A stretch of DNA of 46,928 bases from CAZTCJ01 sp964612085 (GTDB taxonomy: Bacteria > Pseudomonadota > Alphaproteobacteria > JAJFIK01): assembly GCA_964612085.1 (NCBI GenBank), contig CAZTCJ010000022.1:1-46928 (forward strand), in the 5' to 3' direction. Positions 6,715 through 15,180 of the stretch are shown in pieces (the first letter of the stretch is position 1; each line of letters starts with the position of its first letter). A model generated the notes under the pieces. The model ran no database searches, was not told where the DNA came from, and was given only the letters and a program-made list of their open reading frames with translations. The position numbers and the translations under genes were made by a program.

Positions 6715-8213
6715 GTTTCGGCCTTTTCGACATGACGGCGCAGCGCGCCGCTTTGTCGCCGGACCGTCCCGCCATGGAGGATCTGACGACCGGCCTGCGG
6801 GTGACCTATGGCGCGTTGGACCGGCGCACCTGTTCTTTCGCTGGTGTTCTGCGAGAGGCCGGGGTCGGGCATGGCGACCGGGTCGCGATCTTATGCCGGA
6901 ACCGGATCGCGTTTTTCGAGGGCCTGTTCGCCTGCGCCAAGCTGGGCGCCATTTTCGTGCCGTTGAACTGGCGCATGCCGCCCGCCGAACTGGATCCCCT
7001 GCTGAAAGACTGTGCGCCGAAGCTGTTGATCTATGGGCGCGAGGACGAAGACTGCGCCCGTCAGCTCGCCGGGCCGTTCGCGCGTCTCGGGCTGGATGAT
7101 CCCGGACCCGACGGGTTCGAGGCGCGCAAGGCCCGCGCGCAAGCCGTCGAGGGCAGGGCCCATTGGCCCGCCGAAGAAGCGTGGTATCTTCTGTACACGT
7201 CCGGCACTACCGGCGTGCCCAAGGCGGTGATTCAGACCTATGGCATGGCGCTCGCCAATTACGTCAACACCCGTCAGGCCATCGATCTGCGAGAAGACGA
7301 AACCACGCTCAATTTTCTGCCGCTGTTTCACACGGCCGGCATCAACCTGTTCACGCTGCCCGCGCTGTTCGCCGGCGGCACCGTTCTGGTCTTGCCGGGA
7401 TTCGATCCGGACACGGTCATGGCGTTGCTGGCATCGGACCGGATCGACACGTTTTTCGCCGTGCCCGCCGTCTATCAAGCCTTGAGCCTGCATGCCGGTT
7501 TCGACAGCGCCGATCTGGGCGCCATCCGCATCTGGGGCTGCGGCGGCGCGCCTTTGCCGGACAGTCTGGTGGCCCGTTACGGGGCGCGGGGCGTCAAGGT
7601 GCAAAACGGCTATGGCATGACCGAAACGGGCCCAACGGCGCTCTTCACCGACGCGGCATCCATGACAGCCAAGATCGGCTCCATCGGCAAGCCGCAGTTG
7701 CTCGTCTCGGCACGGATTGTCCGGGCGGACGGCAGTGACGCGGCGGTGGACGAGCCGGGCGAAATCTGGCTGTCTGGCCCGGCGATCACGCCCGGCTACT
7801 GGAACCGGCCGGACATGACGGCGGCGGCCTTCGCGCCGGGCGGCTGGCTGAAGACCGGCGACGTGGCCCGCCGCGATGCCGACGGCTACTACTATATCGA
7901 AGGCCGGATCAAGGAGATGTATATCTCCGGCGGCGAAAACGTCTATCCGGTCGAGGTGGAAAACGTCCTGGCGTTGCACCCGGATATTCTGGAGGCGGCC
8001 GTTGTCGGCGTGCCGGACGACCGCTGGGGCGAGGTGGGCCGGGCCTATGTCCTGCCCCGGCCCGGCGTCGCGCCCGATCTGGCGGATCTGGAGCGGTTCT
8101 GCCGCGAGCGGCTCGCGGCCTATAAGGTGCCGCGCTTCTTCACCGTGGTGGAGGATTTTCCCCGCACCGCCTCCGGCAAGATCCAAAAGCAGAATCTCAC
8201 GGATCCGGACTAG
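6711..8213 (+). CDS. Acyl-CoA ligase (AMP-binding enzyme)
   Basis: 500 residues of the ANL superfamily, which activates carboxylic acids with ATP and then CoA. Motifs in order: P-loop-like YTSGTTGVPKAV near residue 161, GYGMTETGP in the centre, GWLKTGDVARRDADGYYYIE, then the hinge GRIKEMYISGGENVYPVEVE, and near the C-terminus RTASGKIQK with the adenylation lysine. Length and motifs match medium/long-chain fatty-acid or aromatic-acid CoA ligases; the acid itself is not predictable. It is read with the TetR gene. Its last 17 bases overlap the end of the convergent gene at 8197, and there is no room for a terminator. Confidence 0.92.
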   Translation: MSFGLFDMTAQRAALSPDRPAMEDLTTGLRVTYGALDRRTCSFAGVLREAGVGHGDRVAILCRNRIAFFEGLFACAKLGAIFVPLNWRMPPAELDPLLKDCAPKLLIYGREDEDCARQLAGPFARLGLDDPGPDGFEARKARAQAVEGRAHWPAEEAWYLLYTSGTTGVPKAVIQTYGMALANYVNTRQAIDLREDETTLNFLPLFHTAGINLFTLPALFAGGTVLVLPGFDPDTVMALLASDRIDTFFAVPAVYQALSLHAGFDSADLGAIRIWGCGGAPLPDSLVARYGARGVKVQNGYGMTETGPTALFTDAASMTAKIGSIGKPQLLVSARIVRADGSDAAVDEPGEIWLSGPAITPGYWNRPDMTAAAFAPGGWLKTGDVARRDADGYYYIEGRIKEMYISGGENVYPVEVENVLALHPDILEAAVVGVPDDRWGEVGRAYVLPRPGVAPDLADLERFCRERLAAYKVPRFFTVVEDFPRTASGKIQKQNLTDPD

Positions 8214-9150
8214 TCTCGCGCAGGCGGAATTCCGCTGTCTGATTGTCGTAGTCGAGGTCGAGCAGAATGATCTCGAAGCTGCGGTCGTTAACCGAAACGT
8301 TATAGGCCTGACGGCGGTTGTGGCGCGGCCAGAGCGTATACCGCTCTATGAAATGTCCGTTGATCTTATAAAGAGCGATCGTGACATAGTCCCGTTGGAT
8401 AACCTCCAGATTGATCCGAAGGTCAATATAGGGGTTGGCATATTTCTGTCCGCGGACAAGCCAGAAACTGTCGTCGATCGGGGACAACGGAGCGCCGCCG
8501 CCAATCTCGCCGCCGTAAGGCGTCAGCTTGTGATTTTTCTCTTGGTCTAGCTGCTCCTGCAATGTCCGAACCTGGCTTTTCAATTGGATATTCTCTTCTT
8601 CGAGTGTCCTAAACTCCTGCATGGTTTCCCGAAGCCGAGACGAGAGTCCGGAAGTGTTCCGCCTCTCGGCGAGAGCAGGTGCTTCTTTCGGCATGACCAT
8701 TTCGATGCGATCGATTTCAGCCTGCAGCGCATTACGCTCTTTTCTGAGTTCTGAAATTTTCTTCTTTTGATCTTCGTTTTGCTTGTCGCAATCACAATTG
8801 CTTTGGCCTAGAATAAAACAAAACCAGCCAAAGGCAAAAAGGATGAAGGAAACGATGACGATCTGGCCAATAAGTTTCCAGAATTGTTGCCAGAATTTCT
8901 TCTCGAATTCATCGGGGCTGATTGAGCCCTTACCGCCTTTTCCTGAGCCCCCCTTTTTATCGTCATCTTTAGGCGGACCACTTCTGATAACTTCAAAAAG
9001 ATAATGAATAAGCCCAATAATTGTTTGGGGCCCATTGGGCTTGCTCTTTTGGGTTTCGGTTACAGTTTCTTCCTCGGATCGTCTGGTTTCACCATTCTCC
9101 TTTACTTCTTTGGTCTCTCTGGTTTCCTTGGTCTCTTTCGTTTCACGCAT
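8197..9150 (-). CDS. Unknown membrane protein with coiled coil
   Basis: About 317 residues from ATG 9150. The frame extends to a TTG at 9210, and a GTG at 9165 follows GGGGGAG, so the start is uncertain. Order: a repetitive charged N-terminus (KETKETRETKE), a Gly/Lys-rich linker (KKGGSGKGGKG), one hydrophobic helix (IGQIVIVSFILFAFGWFCFI), a short Cys segment NCDCDK, a coiled coil broken into two parts (KISELRKERNALQAEI and LEEENIQLKSQVRTLQEQL), and a beta-rich C-terminal domain of about 85 residues containing FWLVRGQKYANPYIDLRIN. I recognise no family. Base composition is lower in GC than the neighbours, suggesting acquisition. The layout suits a single-pass protein with a helical stalk and a globular head, perhaps a sensor or structural protein. 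Confidence 0.7.
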   Translation of the reverse strand: MRETKETKETRETKEVKENGETRRSEEETVTETQKSKPNGPQTIIGLIHYLFEVIRSGPPKDDDKKGGSGKGGKGSISPDEFEKKFWQQFWKLIGQIVIVSFILFAFGWFCFILGQSNCDCDKQNEDQKKKISELRKERNALQAEIDRIEMVMPKEAPALAERRNTSGLSSRLRETMQEFRTLEEENIQLKSQVRTLQEQLDQEKNHKLTPYGGEIGGGAPLSPIDDSFWLVRGQKYANPYIDLRINLEVIQRDYVTIALYKINGHFIERYTLWPRHNRRQAYNVSVNDRSFEIILLDLDYDNQTAEFRLRETSPDP

Positions 9151-9447
9151 TTCCCGTTCAGCCACGCGCTCCCCCACCAGTTGATCAGGCGCATCCCCGT
9201 GAGACGCCAAGGCAACTGACCCGCTTACGCCGAGCCGTAAGATGAAAATACCGTAACTCAGGCGCGTTTTTCAACCCTTGGTGCAACCGGGGTCAACCTA
9301 AAAGGTAAACGTGTAGGCCATCAAAAACGCGCGAGATGGAAAGCCTATCATTGCCGTGGCGGGGGTGAGTAAGTCAGCCTTCCCATAGCCACACGCGTGC
9401 TCTACCTAAAAGTTCAGTCCTGTCGCGAACATGAAGGCCGAAAGCCC
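9151..9447. other. Intergenic region with inverted repeats
   Basis: About 297 bases between divergent genes. CTTACG/CGTAAG forms a small hairpin near 9226-9241. GCGCGTTTTT near 9262 is repeated in inverted form as AAAAACGCGC near 9322-9332, about 50 bases apart. The region should contain promoters for both flanking genes, but I cannot pick convincing ones. Confidence 0.35.
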
Positions 9448-10524
9448 ATGGGATTTTATTTGATCGCCGCCATTCTCGCCGCCGGAGCTTGCGGCCTGAT
9501 CGTGCTGCCTTTGCTGCGCAAGGGCGCAAGCGGCAAACGGACGGCGTTGATCGTGGCGGGCGTGATCGTCATCGGCGCGGCCGTGCTTTATGCCCAGCTC
9601 GGCAATCCGGATCTGCCGGACAAGCCCCTGGCATCCCGCAGCGGTGCCGATCAACAGGCCCAAGCCTTCGACGACAGCCGCCATCCGGACATGAATAGGT
9701 TGGTGGCCCAACTTCAGGAGCGGCTGCAGGAGCGTCCGGACGATCTGACCGGCTGGGGCCTGCTCGCCCGCAGTCTCATGAGCCTCGGCCGGGCCGATGA
9801 GGCCGTGGCCGCTTATCAGCGTACGATCGAACTGGGCGGCGGTGAGGATCCCCGCCTCATGGGCGATTACGCCGAGGCGCGCATCATGGCGGCGCAAGGG
9901 GTCATCGATGCGGAAACGGCGGGTATATTCCGGAAGATCCTGGCCGACATTCCGCAGAATGTCCGGGCCCGCTATTACCTGGCCCAGGCCAAATTGCAGT
10001 CCGGAGACGAAGCGGGCGCGCTGGCCGCGTTCCAGGCGCTTTATGCGGACGGTTCGGCCGATGCGGCTTGGCGGCCTGCGGTCGCCCAGCAGATCGCGGC
10101 GCTGGGCGGCAGTGTGGACGCCGGTCCCCTTGCCCAGCCGGTCCCTGCGCCCGGCCCCGGTCCGACGGCGGACCAGGTGGCGGCGGCGTCCCAGATGACG
10201 GCCGATGACCGTGCACAGATGATCGAAGGCATGGTGGCGGGGCTCGCCGAGCGTCTTGAGCAAAATCCGGACGATCTGGAAGGCTGGCTGCGGCTCGCCC
10301 GGTCCTACACGGTTCTGGGGCGCCAGGGCGATGCTGTGAACGCTTATGAAAAGGCGCTTGGCCTCGATCCGGACCAGCCCGATGCCCTTTGGGCCCTGGG
10401 CGGGTTCGCCGCCCAATCGGGGGATGTCTCCCAGGCGCGGGCCTATCTGAAACGGCTGCTGCGGGTGGTCCCGCCGGATACGGAGCTTCACACCCGGGCG
10501 CAAGCGGCCCTGGAAACGCTTTAA
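9448..10524 (+). CDS. ccmI: Cytochrome c maturation protein CcmI-like
   Basis: 358 residues from ATG 9448; the frame start at 9397 adds an unlikely leader. Two N-terminal membrane helices (residues 1-20 and about 32-50) are separated by a basic loop. A periplasmic TPR region follows, beginning HPDMNRLVAQLQERLQERPDD, with a second TPR block after a Pro-rich linker (PVPAPGPGPTADQ). This two-helix plus TPR layout and the VAQLQERLQ..PDDLTGWGLLARSLM core match CcmI/CycH, which holds apocytochrome c for haem attachment. It stands alone here rather than inside a ccm operon, but next to many multihaem genes that need the pathway. The 3' end overlaps the convergent gene by four bases. Confidence 0.8.
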   Translation: MGFYLIAAILAAGACGLIVLPLLRKGASGKRTALIVAGVIVIGAAVLYAQLGNPDLPDKPLASRSGADQQAQAFDDSRHPDMNRLVAQLQERLQERPDDLTGWGLLARSLMSLGRADEAVAAYQRTIELGGGEDPRLMGDYAEARIMAAQGVIDAETAGIFRKILADIPQNVRARYYLAQAKLQSGDEAGALAAFQALYADGSADAAWRPAVAQQIAALGGSVDAGPLAQPVPAPGPGPTADQVAAASQMTADDRAQMIEGMVAGLAERLEQNPDDLEGWLRLARSYTVLGRQGDAVNAYEKALGLDPDQPDALWALGGFAAQSGDVSQARAYLKRLLRVVPPDTELHTRAQAALETL

Positions 10525-11657
10525 TCGATGGCGCTTGTGAGGGAAAAATCCCCCGCGCCGCCGCAGCAATGATCTACATCGAGCGTATAGACGCCGGGCT
10601 CCACCGGCGTTTCCAGACGGAAGTTCCAGCCCGCGCCGCCATCGTCGTCCGTGCCTAAAAGCGTGCCTTTGGGACCGGTCAGGCGCGCCGCCGTATCGGT
10701 CAGTCCCTGGCTCGCGACAACGAGGGTGCCCGGACGATCCACCGCGATCCGGTAGGTGGCGGTCCCTTGGCCCGTAAGTTGGCCCGCGCGCTGTTCTCCG
10801 GCCGTCATCTCGACGGGCACGGCAAAGGGCGGGGGCGCCGAGGCATTGCCTGTGACAATGGTCAGCGGCCAGCGCTTGACGGCGCGCAGGCGCGAGCCCG
10901 GCGCATAGGCGGTGAGCCAGTGCGCGCCTGCAGGCGCCTGCCCGGAAACATGGGCGGTCATCACGAGCGCACCGGTATCGTCCCGGTGCTGACCGTACAG
11001 ATGAACGCCGGGCGGTCCGGAAAAACTGTGGGCCTCGCCCGTCCAGCCCTCGAGCCGCAAACTGGCGGTCGCGCCTTGCTGAAGGACGGCGATGGGGTCT
11101 CGTTGCGGCCCCTGGCGCGCGGTCAAGGCCTTGAAAACCGCATCCGGCGTGGCCGCTTGCGCCAGAGCCTCCGGGTTTGCGCCCATATCGGCCGCGATCA
11201 GGGTCAGGAGATAGCCCAGCCCGGCGCAGACATCGTCGAACTGCCGTCCGCCCCGCCCGTCAATGCCGATGAAGATCCGGCCCGGCGCCATGCGGATCAG
11301 ATAAGTGCTGGCGGAGGCCGTACCCGTCAGGGCGCTGACGGCCTTCAACAAGTCCGAAGCGCTGCCGGCCAGCGTGCCGATGGCGGGATCACTCAGTCCG
11401 GTGCCGCTTATGGCAGGGCTGTCGCCGCCGGCCCGCAGGCGGATCGTCCGTTCGCCCTCGATCCGGGCGGCGGTGCTCCGGGCCTGGGCGCAGGCCGCGT
11501 CGAACCGCAAGGCGGCGGTCTCCGCGCCGTCGAGATAGCGCTCCAGGGTCCGGCCGCCCTCCACCACGAGACGCGATCCAGGCTCTGCCGCTTGTGCGGG
11601 CAGAAGGCCCGAAACCACAAGTCCCCAGAGAGCGGCAACACCAGTCCTGACGAGCAT
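10521..11657 (-). CDS. Exported protein with C-terminal pre-peptidase-like domain
   Basis: 378 residues with a signal peptide (VAALWGLVVSGLLPAQAAEP). The middle is Ala/Gly-rich with no motif I can name. The last 100 residues resemble a bacterial pre-peptidase C-terminal (PPC-like) beta-sandwich: TATYRIAVDRPGTLVVASQG, LLGTDDDGGAGWNFR and GVYTLDVDHCCGGAGDFSL. Such domains are found at the ends of secreted proteins. It faces CcmI tail to tail and is divergent from the electron-transfer operon at 11796, with 138 bases between starts, so it may share regulation with that operon. Secretion seems likely and the function is unknown. ATG 11657 follows GAGGGG at rather long spacing. Confidence 0.75.
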   Translation of the reverse strand: MLVRTGVAALWGLVVSGLLPAQAAEPGSRLVVEGGRTLERYLDGAETAALRFDAACAQARSTAARIEGERTIRLRAGGDSPAISGTGLSDPAIGTLAGSASDLLKAVSALTGTASASTYLIRMAPGRIFIGIDGRGGRQFDDVCAGLGYLLTLIAADMGANPEALAQAATPDAVFKALTARQGPQRDPIAVLQQGATASLRLEGWTGEAHSFSGPPGVHLYGQHRDDTGALVMTAHVSGQAPAGAHWLTAYAPGSRLRAVKRWPLTIVTGNASAPPPFAVPVEMTAGEQRAGQLTGQGTATYRIAVDRPGTLVVASQGLTDTAARLTGPKGTLLGTDDDGGAGWNFRLETPVEPGVYTLDVDHCCGGAGDFSLTSAID

Positions 11658-11795
11658 TCGTTAAGGCCCCTCGGATACATCAGGCAGGTCCGTGCGCGAC
11701 TCACGACGCGCATGCTACTATACCAGCAGGGGCAAACGGGCGTCCGAAGGCGCCAAAATGGATATGCCCGCGCGTTGAGCCGGGAGGACGGGGCC

Positions 11796-14264
11796 ATGAG
11801 TAAATCCTCGAAGGGCAGCGAGACCTATAAGATCGCCATTGTCGGGTCAGGTCCTGCGGGCTTGAGCGCAGCGGCGCGGGCGGCCAGCCTGGGCCTTGCC
11901 CATATTCTCCTGGAAAAGACCGACCACCTCTCCGATACGATTTTCAAATACCAGAAGGGCAAGCACATCATGGCGACGCCCGACCGCCTGGTGCTGCGCT
12001 CCGATATCGATTTCAAGGCCGGGGCCCGCGAGGAGATCCTGGAGATCTGGACCAGCCAGTCGGGCGAGGCGGACGTCAATGTCCGGTACAAGGCGGAGGT
12101 CAAGGCCATCGAGGGGGAGAAGGGCAGTTTCACCCTGACCCTGACTGATGGCGAGACGGTCCGGGCCGAGCATGTGGTGCTCGGCATCGGCACGGCGGGC
12201 AATCCGAACAAGATGCGCTGTCCCGGCGGCGATCTGCCCTTCGTGCAATATCAGCTCGACGATCCGAAAGAGTATTTCGACGAGAATATCATCGTCATCG
12301 GCGGCGGCGATGCAGGCATCGAGAATGCGCTGGGCTTGGCTGCCGATCCGGAGCAAGGCAACAAGGTGACGCTGCTCCAGCGCGGCCCGGATTTTCCGCG
12401 TGCGAAGGAAGCCAATGTCCAGGCGCTTAAACAGGGCAAGGCGCAAGGCCGCCTCGACTATCTGACCGAAGCGACCACATCGAGCATCGAGCCCGGCTGG
12501 ATCACAATCGAGACAAGGGACGGGGAGGCCAAACTGCCCTGCGACCGGGTGATCGCGCGCATGGGCGCCGCGCCGCCGCGCGCTTTCGTCGAGGCCTGCG
12601 GTATTGAGTTCACCAGCGAGGACCGGGAGGCGTTCCCGAAGCTCTCGCCCCGGTTCGAATCGAGCGTGCCGGGCATTTTCATCATCGGCGCGCTGGCCGG
12701 TTATCCGCTCATCAAGCATTGCATGAACCAGGGCTATGATGTGGTCGAACACATCAACGGCAATGGGGATCTGAAGCCTGCGGACGAACCGCTTCTGGAA
12801 GAGAAATTCGCCGATGCCTTCGAGACCCGTGCGGTCGCGGACTGGCTTGAGTTGATCCGGGAGCGGGTCGATATCTTCCGGGATCTGTCGCCCTTGCAGA
12901 TGCGCGAATTCATGCTCGATTCCACGGTCTATTTCCTGGAACCGGGCGAGACCGTGTTCGAGCGCAACGCGGTGGGCTCGTCGCTCTTCACCATCGTTGA
13001 AGGCGCGGTCGAGGCGGAAGTGGACCCGGACGATCCAACCGTCACGGCCCGGATCGATCAGGGCTCCATGTTCGGCGAGATCGGCCTTATTTCCGGGCGC
13101 AGGCGCGGCGCCACGGTGAAGGCGGCGGAGCGCGCGATCCTGGTGGAAGTGCCGCGCATGACGGCCTTGAAGCTCATCGCCGTGGTGCCCGGGGTCAAGC
13201 GCCGGGTCGATCTGATCGCCACGGAACGCCAGCTCTTGCAGATTTTCGGCTCCGGCCTAACCGCGAAGGACCTGGAAGACATTATCGCCGCTTCGGAGGT
13301 GAAGCTCCTGCGCGCGGGCGAGACGATCATTCAGGAGGGGGACGAAGGCTACGACATTTACGTTATTCGCTCCGGCAGCATGATCGTGGAGAAACAGATC
13401 GGCGGCAAGAACGTCTTCCTGTCCTATCTGCCCGCGGGCTCCTATGTGGGCGAGATGTCGCTGGTGGACGAAGGGCGGCGGACCGCCACCGTGCGCGCCT
13501 CCATCAAGTCGGAGGTGATCAAGCTCGATGGCGCGATCTTCCGCAAGCTGATGGCCAAGAAGCCGGAGCTGCAGCGCACGATCGAGGCCCAGATCGCCAA
13601 GCGCCGGGAGATCACCAACCATATCGAGGCGCAGAAAAGCGGCTTCGGCTCGGTCGTCGATATGTATACATCCGTCTCGAATTTCCTGGTGGAAAAGGGT
13701 CTGGGCGAGGCGACCGACGCCCTCCTGATCGACGAGAAACTGTGCATCGGCTGCGACAATTGCGAAGTGGCCTGTGCGGAGACCCATCAAGGGATTTCCC
13801 GGCTCGACCGGGAAGCGGGCGCGACCTATGCTCATATCCACGTGCCCACCTCCTGCCGCCATTGCGAGCACCCCCATTGCATGTCCGATTGTCCGCCCAA
13901 TGCCATTCACCGGGCGCCGGACGGCGAAGTGTTCATCGACGAGAAATGCATCGGCTGCGGCAATTGCCAGCGTTATTGTCCGTATGGGGTGATCCAGATG
14001 GAGCGCCTGCCGCCGAAAAAGCCGAGCCTGCTCGAATGGTTCCTGTTCGGCACGGGGCCTGGGCCGGGCCAGGCCAGCGCCGGCTGGATCAAGCGCAATC
14101 TGAAACCTCAGGACAAGGAAAAGCCCAAGGTGGCTGTGAAATGCGATATGTGCAAAGGCATCGATGGCGGCCCGGCTTGCGTGCGGGCCTGCCCGACGGG
14201 CGCGGCGATCCGGGTGTCTCCGGAGGAATTCCTGGGCGTTGCCAGGGCGGGCAAGCAGGCGTGA
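11796..14264 (+). CDS. FAD oxidoreductase with two cNMP and four [4Fe-4S] domains
   Basis: 822 residues from ATG 11796 (GGAGG eight bases upstream); the long frame to 10767 is non-coding. Residues 10-320 are a pyridine-nucleotide-disulphide-type reductase with an FAD loop (VGSGPAGLSAAA, 16-27) and a second NAD(P)-type loop (VIGGGDAGIENAL, 167-179). No CxxC redox pair is seen, so it is not a thioredoxin reductase. Residues 345-470 and 480-600 are two cyclic-nucleotide-binding folds, with GSMFGEIGLISGRRRGATV and GSYVGEMSLVDEGRRTATV as the phosphate-binding cassettes. Residues 645-805 form a ferredoxin module with four Cys groups (650-660, 687-699, 718-728, 783-799), as in DmsB/NrfC-type subunits. 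It has no signal peptide or membrane helix, so it is cytoplasmic. Likely role: pass electrons from NAD(P)H to the membrane cytochrome encoded 13 bases downstream, with cAMP/cGMP-like control. Confidence 0.9.
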   Translation: MSKSSKGSETYKIAIVGSGPAGLSAAARAASLGLAHILLEKTDHLSDTIFKYQKGKHIMATPDRLVLRSDIDFKAGAREEILEIWTSQSGEADVNVRYKAEVKAIEGEKGSFTLTLTDGETVRAEHVVLGIGTAGNPNKMRCPGGDLPFVQYQLDDPKEYFDENIIVIGGGDAGIENALGLAADPEQGNKVTLLQRGPDFPRAKEANVQALKQGKAQGRLDYLTEATTSSIEPGWITIETRDGEAKLPCDRVIARMGAAPPRAFVEACGIEFTSEDREAFPKLSPRFESSVPGIFIIGALAGYPLIKHCMNQGYDVVEHINGNGDLKPADEPLLEEKFADAFETRAVADWLELIRERVDIFRDLSPLQMREFMLDSTVYFLEPGETVFERNAVGSSLFTIVEGAVEAEVDPDDPTVTARIDQGSMFGEIGLISGRRRGATVKAAERAILVEVPRMTALKLIAVVPGVKRRVDLIATERQLLQIFGSGLTAKDLEDIIAASEVKLLRAGETIIQEGDEGYDIYVIRSGSMIVEKQIGGKNVFLSYLPAGSYVGEMSLVDEGRRTATVRASIKSEVIKLDGAIFRKLMAKKPELQRTIEAQIAKRREITNHIEAQKSGFGSVVDMYTSVSNFLVEKGLGEATDALLIDEKLCIGCDNCEVACAETHQGISRLDREAGATYAHIHVPTSCRHCEHPHCMSDCPPNAIHRAPDGEVFIDEKCIGCGNCQRYCPYGVIQMERLPPKKPSLLEWFLFGTGPGPGQASAGWIKRNLKPQDKEKPKVAVKCDMCKGIDGGPACVRACPTGAAIRVSPEEFLGVARAGKQA

Positions 14265-14277
14265 GAGGGCGCGCATC

Positions 14278-15174
14278 ATGAGCGAACAGGCCAATACGGC
14301 AGCGGTGGAAAGCGGGGGCAAGAGGCGGCGCCTGAAGGCGACGCGCCATGAATCCTTCCTGCGCCATGCGGATTATCGGTATGCGAAGATCGCGGGCGCG
14401 CTCAGCCTCGCGGCCCTGCTGGGTTATCTCGTCATCGAAGTGGAGCCGCGCCATAATGGCGGTAGTTGGTACGGTTATCTTCTGGGCACGGTGGGCGCCG
14501 GGCTGATCGTCTGGCTGACCCTGCTGGGCCTGCGCAAGCGCCTGATCACGCCCGGGCGCTGGAGCCTGAAGGGCTGGACCTCGGCCCATGTCTATCTGGG
14601 CCTGTCGCTTATCGTTATCGGCACGCTGCATACGGGCTTCCAGTTCGGTTGGAACGTGCATACGCTGGCTTATGTCCTGATGCTGATCGTCATCATCTCC
14701 GGCATTTTCGGCATTTACTTCTATGCCCGCATTCCCCGCCTGATGAGCGACAACAGGGCCGAGACCTCGCAAGTCGAAATGATCCAGGAGATCGACGCCA
14801 TCGACCGGGAACTGCGCGAGACCGCCCGCCCCCTCGATGAGGCCGATGTGGCCGATGTGGAGCGCGCGGTGACCGCGACGAAGCTCGGCGGCGGGCTGAT
14901 GACCCGGCTGTCGGGGTTCGACCGGACATGCGCGACGGCGCGCGCGCTGCGCCGCTTGCGGGACCGGGACGGGGACGGAACGTCCGACATGCGGGCCGCG
15001 CGGGATGCGGTGATCGGCCTGCTGGTGCGCAAGACCGTGCTTCTGGAACGCACCCGCCGCCATATCGCGTTCCGCACCGTTCTCGAATTGTGGCTTTATG
15101 TGCATGTGCCCGTGACCTTTGCGCTCCTGGCGGCGCTCACGGTGCATATCGTCAGTGTCTTTTTCTATTGGTAA
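14278..15174 (+). CDS. Membrane cytochrome b-like protein
   Basis: 298 residues, ATG 14278 preceded by GAGAGGG. Predicted helices lie near 36-55, 66-86, 101-120, 127-149 and 270-292. His104 and His118 are 14 residues apart in helix 3, and His276 and His290 are 14 apart in the last helix. This matches the spacing of the two haem-ligand pairs in diheme cytochromes b, so a two-haem transmembrane relay is likely. A 115-residue hydrophilic insert between helices 4 and 5 holds DRDGDGTSD (229-237), a DxDxDG calcium-type loop. No standard family name is obvious. It sits between the FeS oxidoreductase and the decaheme protein and would carry electrons from cytoplasm to periplasm. Confidence 0.8.
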   Translation: MSEQANTAAVESGGKRRRLKATRHESFLRHADYRYAKIAGALSLAALLGYLVIEVEPRHNGGSWYGYLLGTVGAGLIVWLTLLGLRKRLITPGRWSLKGWTSAHVYLGLSLIVIGTLHTGFQFGWNVHTLAYVLMLIVIISGIFGIYFYARIPRLMSDNRAETSQVEMIQEIDAIDRELRETARPLDEADVADVERAVTATKLGGGLMTRLSGFDRTCATARALRRLRDRDGDGTSDMRAARDAVIGLLVRKTVLLERTRRHIAFRTVLELWLYVHVPVTFALLAALTVHIVSVFFYW

Positions 15175-15180
15175 GCGCCC

